A stretch of DNA of 61,872 bases from Synechococcus sp. SB0662_bin_14 (GCA_009840445.1 VXNS01000068.1:1-61872), one strand, 5' to 3'; shown: positions 27,047-36,840, counted from the first letter of the stretch. Notes: generated by a model from the letters alone, not told the origin. A program made the numbers and translations.

Positions 27047-28375
27047 ATGTCCAGCGGCGGCCAGCAGACCACGGGCCTCGCGCAGCGTTTCCGGGCCATC
27101 CGGCAAGCCAGCGAGGATCTGATCCATGGCCTGGAGCCGGAGGATTTGATGCTTCAGGGGATGGCCGACGCCAGTCCGGCCAAGTGGCACCTGGCCCACA
27201 CCACGTGGTTTTTTGAGCAGTTCCTGCTGCAACAGGATGCCCAGCACCAAGCGGCGCCTGTCCAGTGGCACACCCTGTTCAACAGCTACTACCGCACCAT
27301 TGGCGCTCCCCACCCCCGGTCGGAGCGGGGCCTGCTCAGCCGCCCGGCGCTTCGCCACGTTCTGGCCTGGCGCCAGCGGGTGAACGGGTCCATGGAACGG
27401 CTCATGGCAGAGTTGGAGGCGGGAGCGGGATTAGGGCCGTCCCCCCAGAACTGTCAACTGCTGGCCACAGCGGAGCTGGGCCTGAACCACGAGCAGCAGC
27501 ACCAGGAGTTGTTGCTCATGGATTTATTGGACGGCTTCTCCCGCAGTCCCCTGGAACCCGCCTACGCCACCCCGGTCCATCAAGACCAGCCAGTCCACCT
27601 GAGCGCGTCTCCAGCCTCTCCGCCGCCACTGGGCTGGTGGCATCATCCCGGTGGGCTGGTGTGGTTGGGCCACCAGGGGGAGGGGTTCCACTTTGACAAC
27701 GAGTCACCAGCCCACCAGGTGTGGCTGGAGCCTTTTGCCATGGGGAACCGGTTGGTCACCAACGGGGAGTATGCCGCGTTCATGGCGGACGGGGGCTATC
27801 AGGACAGCCGCCACTGGATGGACGAGGGTTGGCAGTGGCGCCATGATCGCCAGGTCACGGCGCCCCGGTATTGGCGCAACGATGGCGAAGGGTGGCAGTG
27901 GGAGTTCACCCTGGAGGGCCGCTGTCCCCTTGACCCCAACGCGCCGGTGCGACACCTCTCCTGGTTTGAAGCGGATGCCTATGCCCGCTGGGCCGGCGCC
28001 CGCTTGCCGCTGGAGGTGGAGTGGGAGACCATGGCCCGCCATGCCCCCTGCTGCGACGGTCAGTGGTTGGATACCCGGCATCTCAAGCCTCGCCGCGCCA
28101 CGGTCGTGGACGGATCTCCGGTGGTACAGCAGGTATTCGGGGACCTTTGGGAGTGGACGGCCAGCCCCTATCGCCCCTATCCGGGCTTTCACGTGCCGTC
28201 GGGGGCAGTGGGCGAATACAATGGGAAGTTCATGAGTTCACAGTTTGTGTTGCGGGGCGGCAGCTTCCTCACGCCCGCTGGACACCACCGATCCACCTAC
28301 CGCAACTTCTTCTCCCCCCGGAGTCGCTGGATGGCCTCTGGTCTCCGCTTGGCCCGTGATGCAGCATCCCTGTGA
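27047..28375 (+). CDS. egtB: Ergothioneine sulfoxide synthase EgtB
   Basis: EgtB is an iron enzyme that joins a thiol (cysteine or gamma-glutamylcysteine) to hercynine with oxygen. The N-terminal DinB-like domain has a metal histidine in KWHLAHTTWFFEQF and the pair HEQQHQE. The C-terminal FGE-sulfatase domain (from about residue 205) shows FAMGNRLVTNGEYAAFM, HLSWFEADAYARWAGARLP, FGDLWEWTASPYRPYPGF and LRGGSFLTP. At 442 aa it matches the family. The start is ATG 27047. The stop overlaps the egtD start as TGATG, indicating translational coupling. Confidence 0.96.
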   Translation: MSSGGQQTTGLAQRFRAIRQASEDLIHGLEPEDLMLQGMADASPAKWHLAHTTWFFEQFLLQQDAQHQAAPVQWHTLFNSYYRTIGAPHPRSERGLLSRPALRHVLAWRQRVNGSMERLMAELEAGAGLGPSPQNCQLLATAELGLNHEQQHQELLLMDLLDGFSRSPLEPAYATPVHQDQPVHLSASPASPPPLGWWHHPGGLVWLGHQGEGFHFDNESPAHQVWLEPFAMGNRLVTNGEYAAFMADGGYQDSRHWMDEGWQWRHDRQVTAPRYWRNDGEGWQWEFTLEGRCPLDPNAPVRHLSWFEADAYARWAGARLPLEVEWETMARHAPCCDGQWLDTRHLKPRRATVVDGSPVVQQVFGDLWEWTASPYRPYPGFHVPSGAVGEYNGKFMSSQFVLRGGSFLTPAGHHRSTYRNFFSPRSRWMASGLRLARDAASL

Positions 28376-29382
28376 TGAGCTTTACTCTTCTGACGCGCCC
28401 GGAATTGATCGACCTTCATCCCGGTCCTGGGGACGTGTGCGCCGCGGTGGAGCAGGGTCTGGCCAGGCAGCCGCGGCAACTGCCCCCATGGCTGCTCTAC
28501 GACCAGGAGGGCTCCCGGCTCTTTGAAGCCATTTGCCAACAACCGGAATACCGTCTCACCCGCCTGGAGAAGGGTCTACTGCAGCGCCATGCAGATCACA
28601 TTCGGCACTGCTGCACAGACCACAGCGGCGGCACGCCGCTTATTGTCGTGGAGTTTGGCGCCGGCGGCGCCCACAAGGTGACGCCCCTGCTCCATGCGCT
28701 CCAGCCCAGCGCCTACGTGGCCCTGGACATCAGTGCAACCCACGTGCATCAGGCCTGCATCGGGCTCCAGACGCTCCACCCCCGGGTGCCCATGGTGGCC
28801 GTCTGTTGTGACTACGAGCAACTATCCGGCCTACCGGATCACCCTCTCCTGGCGAGCCAGCGGCTGGGCTTTTTTCCCGGCAGCTCCCTGGGCAACTGCT
28901 CCCGCGCCGGCGCCGTGGCCCTCTTGCGTCACATGGCCACCCTGCTGGGGCCTGGGAGCCTGCTGCTGATTGGCATGGACCAGCCCCAGAGCGTCACCGC
29001 CATGGAGGCAGCCTACGACGATGCGGCAGGGGTCTCCGCCCGGTTTGCCCGCAATCTGCTGGTGCGCCTGAACCGGGATCTGGGCGCCAATTTTCAGCCA
29101 CGGCACTTTGCCTACCAGGCCCACTGGGACGCCCGTGAGCAACGCATTGAAATGGCCCTGGTGAGCCGACGGGAGCAGGTGGTGTCGATCCCCCCGCTGA
29201 AGGCTGTGGTTTCCTGGGCCAGCGGCGAGAAGCTCGTCACCGAGCACAGCCACAAGTGGGGTGCGGAGGCGGTGCAGGCCATGGCCCAGGAGGCGGGCTG
29301 GCATGGCGTGGGGCGCTGGTGTGACAGCCAGGACCGCTTCAGCCTCCATTTGATGGAGCATGGATCCCTCTCGCAATGCTGA
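28375..29382 (+). CDS. egtD: Histidine N-alpha-methyltransferase EgtD
   Basis: EgtD trimethylates histidine to hercynine using SAM, the first step of ergothioneine synthesis. The 335 aa protein has the family pattern LPPWLLYDQEGSRLFEAI and a SAM-binding VEFGAGGAHKVTPLL. LGFFPGSSLGNCSRAGAVAL and LLIGMDQPQ follow further on. It overlaps egtB by one base (TGATG). Two small genes typical of picocyanobacterial hercynine loci follow at 6 nt and 2 nt. Confidence 0.96.
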   Translation: MSFTLLTRPELIDLHPGPGDVCAAVEQGLARQPRQLPPWLLYDQEGSRLFEAICQQPEYRLTRLEKGLLQRHADHIRHCCTDHSGGTPLIVVEFGAGGAHKVTPLLHALQPSAYVALDISATHVHQACIGLQTLHPRVPMVAVCCDYEQLSGLPDHPLLASQRLGFFPGSSLGNCSRAGAVALLRHMATLLGPGSLLLIGMDQPQSVTAMEAAYDDAAGVSARFARNLLVRLNRDLGANFQPRHFAYQAHWDAREQRIEMALVSRREQVVSIPPLKAVVSWASGEKLVTEHSHKWGAEAVQAMAQEAGWHGVGRWCDSQDRFSLHLMEHGSLSQC

Positions 29383-29388
29383 CCAGCC

Positions 29389-29631
29389 ATGGGACAAGCG
29401 GAGCAAAGGGCCATTGCCCATCGTGTCCAACAGCAACTCACTGCCGAACTGGAGGCTCTCTATCGGGGCGTGTTTGACCGGATGAGCCGGGAACAACTGG
29501 GAGAGGGCGCCATGGCCCGTCTCACTCAGGTGATTCTGCGCTCTCGTGACGGGGCGCTCTCGCCCCTGCAAGAGTCCATGGGGCCTGCTCCCATGGCCGG
29601 CCCACAGGAAAAGCCGTCCCTCAACTCCTGA
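29389..29631 (+). CDS. Hercynine metabolism small protein (picocyanobacterial family)
   Basis: This 80 aa helical, charged protein (MGQAEQRAIAHRVQQQLTAE at the N-terminus) has no catalytic motif. Its position 6 nt after egtD, and a name I recall for the equivalent gene in marine Synechococcus and Prochlorococcus, support the call. How it acts is unknown. The C-terminal 20 residues are Pro-rich and probably disordered. Confidence 0.72.
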   Translation: MGQAEQRAIAHRVQQQLTAELEALYRGVFDRMSREQLGEGAMARLTQVILRSRDGALSPLQESMGPAPMAGPQEKPSLNS

Positions 29632-29633
29632 TC

Positions 29634-30125
29634 ATGGCGCCACAGCACTGGTTTGAGGACCTGGACCACAGGTTGGACACATGGCTGGATACATGGCTGG
29701 CTCATCACCCTGACCAGGGGGTCCTACTGGAGGAGGATGAGCGCAACCAGGCCCAGGCTGCGGGGACCAGCCACCGGGTGCAGCTTCGGCAGGAGGCTCA
29801 ACTGCTGCGCCGGGTTCTCCTGCAGCAAGGGGAAGCCATTCAACTCTGGCGCCAACGCCAGCAAGAGGCCTTGGCCGGCCACAACCGCACCCTGTCACGC
29901 CAATGCAGCGACCATGAGCGCCACTGCCGCCAGGAGGGTCAGGGGATGTGGGAGCGCCTGGAGATGATCGGGTCTTTGCCCCCGGAAGCGTGGCGCACCA
30001 CAGCCGCTCGAACCGGTTGGCGGGTCACGGAAGCCCCTGCCTCCCTGCAACAGGCCTGGTCCAGTTTCGTGGTGGAGCAGGAGCTGAGGGAGCTGCAGCG
30101 CCAAGGGACCAGACGTAAGACCTAG
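29634..30125 (+). CDS. Hercynine metabolism protein (picocyanobacterial family)
   Basis: The 163 aa protein is mostly helical, rich in Gln, Arg and Leu, with a probable coiled coil at residues about 45-115 (VQLRQEAQLLRRVLLQQGEA). It is the fourth gene of the egt run, 2 nt after the small protein. The name follows the family usually found beside egtD in this lineage. No enzymatic motif is seen. Its stop overlaps the convergent hypothetical gene by 4 nt. Confidence 0.68.
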   Translation: MAPQHWFEDLDHRLDTWLDTWLAHHPDQGVLLEEDERNQAQAAGTSHRVQLRQEAQLLRRVLLQQGEAIQLWRQRQQEALAGHNRTLSRQCSDHERHCRQEGQGMWERLEMIGSLPPEAWRTTAARTGWRVTEAPASLQQAWSSFVVEQELRELQRQGTRRKT

Positions 30126-30385
30126 CGCGTCGGGGTGTTGGGATCAAGGCTGACCCCTTCCGGGGGTGGGGTGTCGTCAGGATCGGCAATCAGCATGTGC
30201 TGCAGCACCACCTCGGGACGTTCACTATCGCGCCAGCGAATCCTGTAGGCGGGCATCTTGGTGCCACGGCTGGTGGCCTGCTCAACAGGCTCCATGACCC
30301 AGCCCCGCCGGGACCGCCCCTGGGGATTGCGCTTAATCACTGCATCAGCGTGTTTGAACCGGAAACCAACCCGTTCACCGCTCAT
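30122..30385 (-). CDS. Conserved hypothetical protein
   Basis: The 87 aa basic protein begins MSGERVGFRFKHADAVIKRN. A small beta-rich core is suggested by RRGWVMEPVEQ and YRIRWRDSERPEVVLQHMLI, and the tail is Pro/Asp-rich. It resembles short picocyanobacterial proteins of unknown role. It is the last gene of the leftward run that includes lysS, separated from it by a 91 nt spacer with no clear terminator. Confidence 0.65.
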   Translation of the reverse strand: MSGERVGFRFKHADAVIKRNPQGRSRRGWVMEPVEQATSRGTKMPAYRIRWRDSERPEVVLQHMLIADPDDTPPPEGVSLDPNTPTR

Positions 30386-30476
30386 GGTGGAAGAACCTCC
30401 AGCTTGCTCAAGAGGGACACGATGTCCATTATCAGATTATCTCTTGCCGAGGGGGGTCTTCGGTTTCTCTCAAGTG

Positions 30477-32003
30477 TCATTCCTCCTCCGCCATTGGGCG
30501 CAGCAAGGGGAAGGCAATAACGTCACGGATGCTGGGGGAATCGGTCAACACCATGGCCAGGCGATCAATGCCAATGCCCAGCCCCCCTGTGGGAGGCATG
30601 CCGTGTTCCAGCGCCGTGAGGAAGTCCTCGTCCACCCCCTGGGCCTCCAGGTCTCCGGCAAGACGGCGCTCCTGCTGGGCTTCCAGCCGACGGCGCTGCT
30701 CCAGGGGATCGGTGAGTTCACTGAAGCAATTGGCGGTCTCCCGTCCGGCGATGAACAACTCGAAACGCTCCACCAGCCCTGGCGTGCTCCGATGGGGCCG
30801 GGCCAAAGGGGAAATCTCCACGGGATAGTCCAGCACAAAGGTGGGCTGGATCAACCGGGGCTCCACCTTTTGTTCAAAGGCTTCATTCAGGAGGCGACCC
30901 AGGCTGTCCGCCATGGGGGAAACCTCCAGGCCGGCCGCGGCCATGGCGGCACCGGCCGCGGCGGCACCGGAGAATCGGGCAAAGTCAAGACCTGTGGCCT
31001 CCTGGACCAACTGGTGCATCGTGGCTTGGCGCCATGGGGGCGTCAGGTCAACGGTTTGACCCTGATAGTCCAGGACGGTGGAGCCACACACCTGTTGGGT
31101 GACGGTGCTGATCAGGTCTTCCGTCAGCGTCAGCATATCCCGATAGTCGCTGTAGGCCTGGTAAATCTCCACCGAGGTGAATTCCGGGTTATGGCGGGTG
31201 CTGATGCCTTCGTTGCGAAAGATGCGCCCCAGTTCGTAGACCCGCTCGAAGCCCCCTGTGATCAGCCGCTTCAAGTGGAGTTCCGTGGCAATGCGCAGAT
31301 AGAGGGGCAGATCCAGGCTGTGGTGATGGGTTTGAAAAGGACGGGCATCGGCGCCGCCCGCCTCGGCCTGGAGCACCGGCGTCTCAATCTCCAGAAAGTC
31401 CTTCTCGTCCAGATAGCGGCGGATGGCGCCCACCAACCGGGCACGGCGACGTAAGGTCTGGCGGGTCCGGGGGGTCACGATCAAGTCCAGATAGCGCTGG
31501 CGGTAACGCTTTTCCACGTCGGTGAGGCCGTGCCATTTATCCGGTAGGGGGAGCAGGGCTTTGCTGAGCACGGTCCAGCGCCGCACCTTGACGGACAACT
31601 CGCCACGGTCCGTGCGCCGCAGGGTGCCCCACACCCCCAGCACGTCCCCGCTGTCCACAAGACCCGTGACGTGGGCAAAGGCCTCCGGGTCCTCCGGCAT
31701 CCCTTCCGCCAGGGTGGTCCTCTCAAGGAAGAGTTGAATGGCGCCAGTCTCGTCTTGCAACTGGAAGAAGGCCAGCTTGCCCAGCACCCGCCGCGCCATG
31801 ACACGGCCCGCCACCTGAACGGCAACGTCCCGCTCCTCGCCGTTGGGCAAGTCGCCATGGTCCCGCTGGAGGTCCTGGAGGTGATGGCTGGGGGCAAAGC
31901 CCAAGGCATAGGGCCCGTAGCCCAGTTGGCGCAAGGTGTGGGCTTTTTGCAGGCGCGTGGTGCGTAGCTCGGACAAGGGTGCAACCCGATCACTTCTGGC
32001 CAT
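30477..32003 (-). CDS. lysS: Lysyl-tRNA synthetase (class II)
   Basis: LysRS charges tRNA-Lys. An N-terminal OB-fold anticodon domain ([21 protein letters not shown]) is followed by the class II core. Motif 1 lies near [20 protein letters not shown], motif 2 is [13 protein letters not shown]...[14 protein letters not shown], and motif 3 is [21 protein letters not shown]. It is 508 aa from ATG 32003 ([14 protein letters not shown]), and a longer frame upstream is rejected. It begins 19 nt after the stop of the response regulator on the same strand. Confidence 0.97.
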   Translation of the reverse strand: MARSDRVAPLSELRTTRLQKAHTLRQLGYGPYALGFAPSHHLQDLQRDHGDLPNGEERDVAVQVAGRVMARRVLGKLAFFQLQDETGAIQLFLERTTLAEGMPEDPEAFAHVTGLVDSGDVLGVWGTLRRTDRGELSVKVRRWTVLSKALLPLPDKWHGLTDVEKRYRQRYLDLIVTPRTRQTLRRRARLVGAIRRYLDEKDFLEIETPVLQAEAGGADARPFQTHHHSLDLPLYLRIATELHLKRLITGGFERVYELGRIFRNEGISTRHNPEFTSVEIYQAYSDYRDMLTLTEDLISTVTQQVCGSTVLDYQGQTVDLTPPWRQATMHQLVQEATGLDFARFSGAAAAGAAMAAAGLEVSPMADSLGRLLNEAFEQKVEPRLIQPTFVLDYPVEISPLARPHRSTPGLVERFELFIAGRETANCFSELTDPLEQRRRLEAQQERRLAGDLEAQGVDEDFLTALEHGMPPTGGLGIGIDRLAMVLTDSPSIRDVIAFPLLRPMAEEE

Positions 32004-32022
32004 CTTGCTGGTCAGGCTGCAC

Positions 32023-32901
32023 TCAACTGCCGGCGGGGGACACACTGGTGACCCCTTGGGAGGCATAGCCGGTTCCCCGTACGGTGAGGATCAGCTCGGG
32101 ATTGCGGGGGTCCAGCTCCAGCTTGTTGCGCAGTCGGGCCACGTAGACATCCACCACCCGCAGGTTGGTGGCCTTGCGCGGCGGATAGCCCCAGAGTGCT
32201 TCCAGGATGGTGGCGCGGGGCACCACCGTCCCCGGTTCACGGAACAAAAGCTCCAACAAGCTGAACTCCGTGTAGGTGAGCCCCAACCGCTCACCCTTGC
32301 AGGTCACCTGACGGCGGTTGGTGTCAATCACCAAGTGACCGGCACGAATGATACCGGTCTGGTGACGCGACTCCCGTGGAACGGAAGGTTGTGGCACGGC
32401 AGCCACCTCCTGGCGCCGGAGAACCGCGGCAATGCGCATTTCCAGCTCACGGGGCGCAAAGGGCTTGGGCAGGTAGTCGTCCGCCCCCAACTCCAGGCCA
32501 GCCACCTTCTCGCTGGTGTTGTCCAGCGCCGAGACAATGATAATGGGCACGCTGGATTCAGCCCGCAGTTGGCGGCAGACGCCAAAGCCGTCCAGCTTGG
32601 GCAACATCACGTCCAACACCACGAGGTCGGGCTGCTCTCGATAAAATTGACTGAGTGCCTCTTCCCCGTCTCCAGCCAGGATCACGGTGTAGCCGGCCAT
32701 GCGCAGGCGGGTCTCCAGGATGCGCCGCACAGCAGGCTCGTCATCTACCACCAGCAGACGCTTGGGAGGGGTGACTGCTGCGCCCTGGTCCTCCTCAAGC
32801 GATGGGCCGTCATCCCCTGGAGGTTGTTGCTGCTGGGTCCCTGAACAGCCGTTCACGCCTGTAGCCACCGGAGACGTTTTGGGCTGAGGCTCCGACTCCA
32901 T
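32023..32901 (-). CDS. OmpR/PhoB-family response regulator (RpaB/Ycf27-like)
   Basis: The 292 aa regulator has a Gln/Pro-rich N-terminal extension of about 48 residues. A receiver domain follows ([21 protein letters not shown], phospho-acceptor Asp in [13 protein letters not shown], Lys in LPKPF). The winged-helix DNA-binding domain contains [12 protein letters not shown] and [20 protein letters not shown]. It resembles RpaB, the high-light regulator, but replaces the usual MLTALGD with VSALDNT in the receiver. It may therefore be an RpaB-type paralogue rather than RpaB itself. No histidine kinase is adjacent. ATG 32901 is preferred over two upstream TTG codons. Confidence 0.9.
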   Translation of the reverse strand: MESEPQPKTSPVATGVNGCSGTQQQQPPGDDGPSLEEDQGAAVTPPKRLLVVDDEPAVRRILETRLRMAGYTVILAGDGEEALSQFYREQPDLVVLDVMLPKLDGFGVCRQLRAESSVPIIIVSALDNTSEKVAGLELGADDYLPKPFAPRELEMRIAAVLRRQEVAAVPQPSVPRESRHQTGIIRAGHLVIDTNRRQVTCKGERLGLTYTEFSLLELLFREPGTVVPRATILEALWGYPPRKATNLRVVDVYVARLRNKLELDPRNPELILTVRGTGYASQGVTSVSPAGS

Positions 32902-32968
32902 CAACAAAGAAGTTGCAGTTGTTAATGAAGCCTACAGACCCCAGTCCGCCCATGGTGGCCCACAACGG

Positions 32969-34303
32969 TTACGGGGATTGCCGGACATGGCGATTCCACG
33001 CAGCAGCAGCGGTCTCCACAGCCTCTTCAGGAGAGAGCTGGCCAAGCATGGCCCGCTGCAGGTGGTTGTAGATCACGGCTTGGAGTTGCTTGATCTCCGG
33101 ATCCGCAGGAACCAGCACCCGGCCTCGCTCCAGGGCGCGAAGACTCGCTTCTTGGGCGGACAACGTCTGGGCCGCCGCCTCACCCCCTGGCTTGAGGTCT
33201 TTCTGGGCTTGGCGCACGTCCTGCTTGAGGGCAGCTATGGCCTCATCCGCAGAGGGGAGCGTGCCGGAGGCTTTGGCGAAGTTGTACTGGTTGGCGGGAT
33301 TGGTGAGGAACAGGGCAAAGTCCACCGCCTCTTCCGGTTGATCGGATTGCTCAGGCACCACCAGGTTCATGACGGCCACGTTGGCGCTGCCGTCGGGTCC
33401 GGTCAGGGGCGGCGCCACCCTGGTGCGGGCCGCCACGGCGGGCGCATTGGTGCGAATGGAATTGAGCGCCGCGGCGCTGGTGGAGAGAAGGGCCACGTCA
33501 CCGGATTGATAGAGCTCAATAGCGCGGCGATGTCCTTGACTCACCACCTCCCGGGGCAGCAGGTCACGGCGGTAGAGATCTGTCCAAAAGCTGAAGGCGC
33601 GCCGACCCGCAGGGGTGTTAAACGCTGCCTGCTTCTGCCCATCCAGCAGTTTCACCCCCATTTGCACAAAAGATTCCAGAATTTCTGCGGAGTCTTCGGG
33701 CACCACAGAGACAAATAAGGCATGGCGGCCCGTGGCGTCCTTGACGGCCTTGGCAAAGGCCGGCAGGTCTTGCCACCGCGCCGGCGGCTGACCGTAGCCG
33801 GCGGCGTCCAACAACTCCCCGTTCACCAGGGTAATGCGGCTGGTGAGGTACCAGGGGATCCCGAAAGTCCCCATGGGACCTGTGCTGGCTTGCCAGGCTC
33901 CCTCCAGGTATCGTTCACGCTCCTCCGGACTCACGTGCTGATCCAGATTCAGCAGCCCACCCCGGCTGGCGAGGTTGGCAGCGAATTTGGGGTTCAGGTT
34001 CACCACGTCCGGTGCGGTGCGGGCAAACACCGCTGCCAACAACTTCTGCTCCACCGCTCCCCAGGGAATATCGGTCCAGCGCACATCAACGTCAGGATTC
34101 CGGGCCTCCCACTGGTCCACCAGCCCCTTTAGATAGGCGTCAAACTTTGGTGAGAGTTGAAGAGTCCACACCTCCAGTTGCCGTGCCGGGGGACGGGCGC
34201 TACAGGACTGGAGGGCCAGCAGCAGGGGGAACAGCAGTGTGGTGAGCCAGACGTGACCGTGCCGGGACCAGTGGCGAGGGCGGGATGGGGAAGCCTTAGC
34301 CAT
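32969..34303 (-). CDS. ABC sugar-type extracellular solute-binding lipoprotein
   Basis: The 444 aa binding protein starts with a signal peptide and lipobox (LLFPLLLALQSC), so it is probably a lipoprotein facing the periplasm. The body is a family 1 solute-binding fold, with PDVVNLNPKFAANLASRGGLL, FGIPWYLTSRITLVNGELLDAAGY and NPANQYNFAKASGTLPS. Sugar-type binding proteins in this lineage include the glucosylglycerol importer, and the gpgS cluster nearby makes an osmolyte substrate plausible but unproven. No permease or ATPase gene is adjacent. It overlaps the mreD end by 8 nt. Confidence 0.88.
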   Translation of the reverse strand: MAKASPSRPRHWSRHGHVWLTTLLFPLLLALQSCSARPPARQLEVWTLQLSPKFDAYLKGLVDQWEARNPDVDVRWTDIPWGAVEQKLLAAVFARTAPDVVNLNPKFAANLASRGGLLNLDQHVSPEERERYLEGAWQASTGPMGTFGIPWYLTSRITLVNGELLDAAGYGQPPARWQDLPAFAKAVKDATGRHALFVSVVPEDSAEILESFVQMGVKLLDGQKQAAFNTPAGRRAFSFWTDLYRRDLLPREVVSQGHRRAIELYQSGDVALLSTSAAALNSIRTNAPAVAARTRVAPPLTGPDGSANVAVMNLVVPEQSDQPEEAVDFALFLTNPANQYNFAKASGTLPSADEAIAALKQDVRQAQKDLKPGGEAAAQTLSAQEASLRALERGRVLVPADPEIKQLQAVIYNHLQRAMLGQLSPEEAVETAAAAWNRHVRQSP

Positions 34304-34895
34304 GGTGGTGACTCCGGTCTGGAGGGCACCACAGCCGCAGCAATAGGGTGCCCACAAGGGGCGCCAGGAATCCGGTCACCAGGGCGGCAGCCATGGTTCC
34401 ATGCAAGCCGGCAGTGGTAATCTCCCGACCAAACCAACCCGCCGCCGCCACGTCACTGGAGAGGATACCTGAACCAGGCTGGAGGTGACTGGCGCGGGGG
34501 TCAGCCAGGAGGCGTAATTGCAGCATCAACGTGACGTCGACGAGGAGGGAACCGAAGCTTGCCTGGACGGCCATGGCGGCAGGGCTGGGGAAGCTAAGGT
34601 GGCGGTAACCGGTTCGGCGTCCCCAGAACCAGGCCAGCAAGGCCAGGCCATAGAGAGGTGTTGCGGACCCAATGGTCATGGTCTCCAGGGCAAAGCCCAG
34701 AATGCAAGCACCGATGAGGCCAACTCTGGTTCCTTGGGACAGGGACCAGGGCAACAACCACAGGACCAGCCAGTTGGGGCCAACCCCACCGAGCCTGAGC
34801 CAGCCAGGGGACGAAAGGGACAGCAGCAGCACCGCAAGACCCGTTGCGCCAGCACCGATGAGCACGGATGGGGACCAGGCAGTGGCGGGTCTCAT
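34296..34895 (-). CDS. mreD: Rod shape-determining protein MreD
   Basis: The 199 aa membrane protein has about five hydrophobic segments (VLIGAGATGLAVLLLSLS, NWLVLWLLPWSLSQG, VGLIGACILGFAL and others). Weak sequence conservation is normal for MreD, and the assignment rests mainly on position after mreB-mreC. Its ATG overlaps the mreC stop as ATGA. It is part of the elongasome that guides lateral wall synthesis. Confidence 0.9.
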   Translation of the reverse strand: MRPATAWSPSVLIGAGATGLAVLLLSLSSPGWLRLGGVGPNWLVLWLLPWSLSQGTRVGLIGACILGFALETMTIGSATPLYGLALLAWFWGRRTGYRHLSFPSPAAMAVQASFGSLLVDVTLMLQLRLLADPRASHLQPGSGILSSDVAAAGWFGREITTAGLHGTMAAALVTGFLAPLVGTLLLRLWCPPDRSHHHG

Positions 34896-35677
34896 TGGGC
34901 CAGCTCAGGGGGGTCTTGCAGCAACACGTCAGCCCAGGCAATGGCGTCAATGGGGGCGCTGGTTTGGACCACAGCTTCAGGGGCGGGAGCCCGGTTGCGA
35001 TCAACATTTTGCACCACACCGACGGGAATACCGCCGGGCACCAGGGTGCTGGCGGACGAGGTCACCACCACGTCTCCCGGAATGGTGCGGGGGTTTTCCG
35101 TGAAGAAGCGCAGCACCGGCCGGCCGGAGCCAAGGCCACTGAGCAGACCATGGTGATTGGTGCGGGTGACGAGGACACCGATGCGGCTGGTGGGATCCGT
35201 AACCAGGGTGACCTGGGCCGTATTGGCGGTCACGGCAGTGATGCGACCAATCAAGCCCCCCGGCGCCACCACCGCATAGCCAACGCGAATGCCGTGGCGA
35301 CTGCCGCGGCCCAGGGTGAGTTGCCGCCACCACACCGCCGGACTGCGGGCAATGACCGGCGCCTTCAAGCTGTTGCCCCGTGGGACAGACGGCAAGCCGA
35401 TCAACTCCTTGAGGCGCTGGTTTTCCTTCTCCAGCAGAATGAGACGCTCCATATTGGCCGCCTCTTCCGCCTGCCGCACCCACTTGAGTTGGCTGGGACC
35501 AGGCCAGAAGGGGCGACTGAGGACGGCGTAGGCTTCCATCAAAGCCCCACCAATCACTTGGCGCATGGGGCTGGCCACGGCCAGGGACAGGACAATGGCC
35601 CCCAATCCCAACAGACGCCTCCGTTGTTGCCTGGCCCGCCGTGTGCTCTGCGGAAACTCTTTGCGCAGGCGAACCAT
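34892..35677 (-). CDS. mreC: Rod shape-determining protein MreC
   Basis: MreC links MreB filaments to periplasmic wall synthases. This 261 aa protein has a membrane helix near residues 22-40 (LLGLGAIVLSLAVASPM), a short coiled coil (about 68-92, MERLILLEKENQRLKEL), and a beta-rich domain with LGRGSRHGIRVGYAVVAPGGLIGR and RTIPGDVVVTSSAST. The start codon lies 42 nt after the mreB stop. Confidence 0.95.
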   Translation of the reverse strand: MVRLRKEFPQSTRRARQQRRRLLGLGAIVLSLAVASPMRQVIGGALMEAYAVLSRPFWPGPSQLKWVRQAEEAANMERLILLEKENQRLKELIGLPSVPRGNSLKAPVIARSPAVWWRQLTLGRGSRHGIRVGYAVVAPGGLIGRITAVTANTAQVTLVTDPTSRIGVLVTRTNHHGLLSGLGSGRPVLRFFTENPRTIPGDVVVTSSASTLVPGGIPVGVVQNVDRNRAPAPEAVVQTSAPIDAIAWADVLLQDPPELAQ

Positions 35678-35719
35678 GGGTCCCGGGTCAGGGCGAACTC
35701 AACTGGTGGGTGGCAATTC

Positions 35720-36751
35720 TCAACCGCTGATTTGAGTGTCCAGCACCCTGGACAACCGACCGTAGTCTTCAAGAACCCGTGCACAGCCCAGGACCACGCA
35801 TTCAAGAGGATTCTCGGCCAGATGTGCGGGAATACCCGTCTCATGGGCAACGAGATCACTGATGCCCTTCAGCCTGGCGCCGCCGCCTGCCAGCATGATA
35901 CCCCGCTGGGCAATATCGGAGGCCAATTCAGGGGGCGTACGCTCCAGCGTCCGTTTGATCAGGTCCACAATCATGGCCAAGGATTCCCCAAGAGCTTCCC
36001 GAATCTCGACGGAGGAAATGGTGACCGTGCGCGGCAGGGCTGAAGCCAGGTGAAGACCACGGATCTCCAGAGTGAGGGCCTCGTTCTCGTCACCGGGAAA
36101 AGCAGAAGCCAGGCACACTTTGGCCTCCTCCGCCGTGCGCTCACCAATCAGGAGGCCATGGACCTTTTTCATGTATCGGCGAATGGCGTCGTCAAACTCG
36201 TCTCCCGCCACCCGCAAGGACTCGCAGGTCACAACGCCACACAGGCTGATCACCGCCACTTCAGTGGTGCCACCGCCAATGTCCACAATCATTGTGCCCA
36301 CAGGCTCCGTGACGGGCAGTCCAGCGCCGATGGCTGCCGCCATGGGCTCGTCAATGAGATACACCTCGCGTGCCCCCACAAGGGCCGCGTCCCGCAATGC
36401 CCGACGCTCGACTCCCGTCACGCCGCTGGGGATGCCCACCACAAGGCGGGGCGCCATCAACCGTCGACCCTCGTTGCCTTTCTCGATAAAGCTTTTGATC
36501 ATCAACTCGGCGGCGTCAAAGTCGGCGATCACGCCATCCCGGAGCGGGCGAACGGTGCGAATATCGCCAGGGGTGCGTCCCAACATGCGATGGGCCTCCT
36601 GACCTGCTTCCACCAGCTTGCCTGTGTTGAGGTCAATGGCCACCACAGAGGGTTCCGAGAGCACCGTACCCTTCCCGGCGATGTAAATCAGTGTATTGGC
36701 AGTGCCCAAGTCAATCCCGACGTTGCGAGCTCGGTTGAAGGGACGAATCAT
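35720..36751 (-). CDS. mreB: Rod shape-determining protein MreB
   Basis: This bacterial actin sets cell shape. The 343 aa protein has the phosphate-binding loops GIDLGTANTLIYI and DIGGGTTEVAVIS and the adenosine motif MLAGGGARLKGI near residue 290. Length matches the family. It is the first gene of a leftward run mreB-mreC-mreD, binding lipoprotein, response regulator, lysS, and is divergent from ssb. Confidence 0.98.
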   Translation of the reverse strand: MIRPFNRARNVGIDLGTANTLIYIAGKGTVLSEPSVVAIDLNTGKLVEAGQEAHRMLGRTPGDIRTVRPLRDGVIADFDAAELMIKSFIEKGNEGRRLMAPRLVVGIPSGVTGVERRALRDAALVGAREVYLIDEPMAAAIGAGLPVTEPVGTMIVDIGGGTTEVAVISLCGVVTCESLRVAGDEFDDAIRRYMKKVHGLLIGERTAEEAKVCLASAFPGDENEALTLEIRGLHLASALPRTVTISSVEIREALGESLAMIVDLIKRTLERTPPELASDIAQRGIMLAGGGARLKGISDLVAHETGIPAHLAENPLECVVLGCARVLEDYGRLSRVLDTQISG

Positions 36752-36811
36752 GAGGAAGGTTGTGTCACGAAGATGATAGGAGTTCCAGAGCAGGGTTCTC
36801 CGGGCGATGCG

Positions 36812-36840
36812 ATTGTTGCCGCATCAGGCGGGGCAGTCAA
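36812..36840 (-). promoter_or_regulatory. Candidate promoter for mreBCD
   Basis: On the minus strand TTGACT (36840-36835) is followed after 17 bp by AACAAT (36817-36812), about 60 nt upstream of the mreB ATG. The -35 is five of six to consensus and the -10 is four of six. Confidence 0.35.

Noticed and set aside
30386-30476. Weak hairpin with T-rich flank between lysS and the next small gene as a terminator
   Set aside because: The CCGA/TCGG stem is only 4 bp with a large loop. This is too weak to call.
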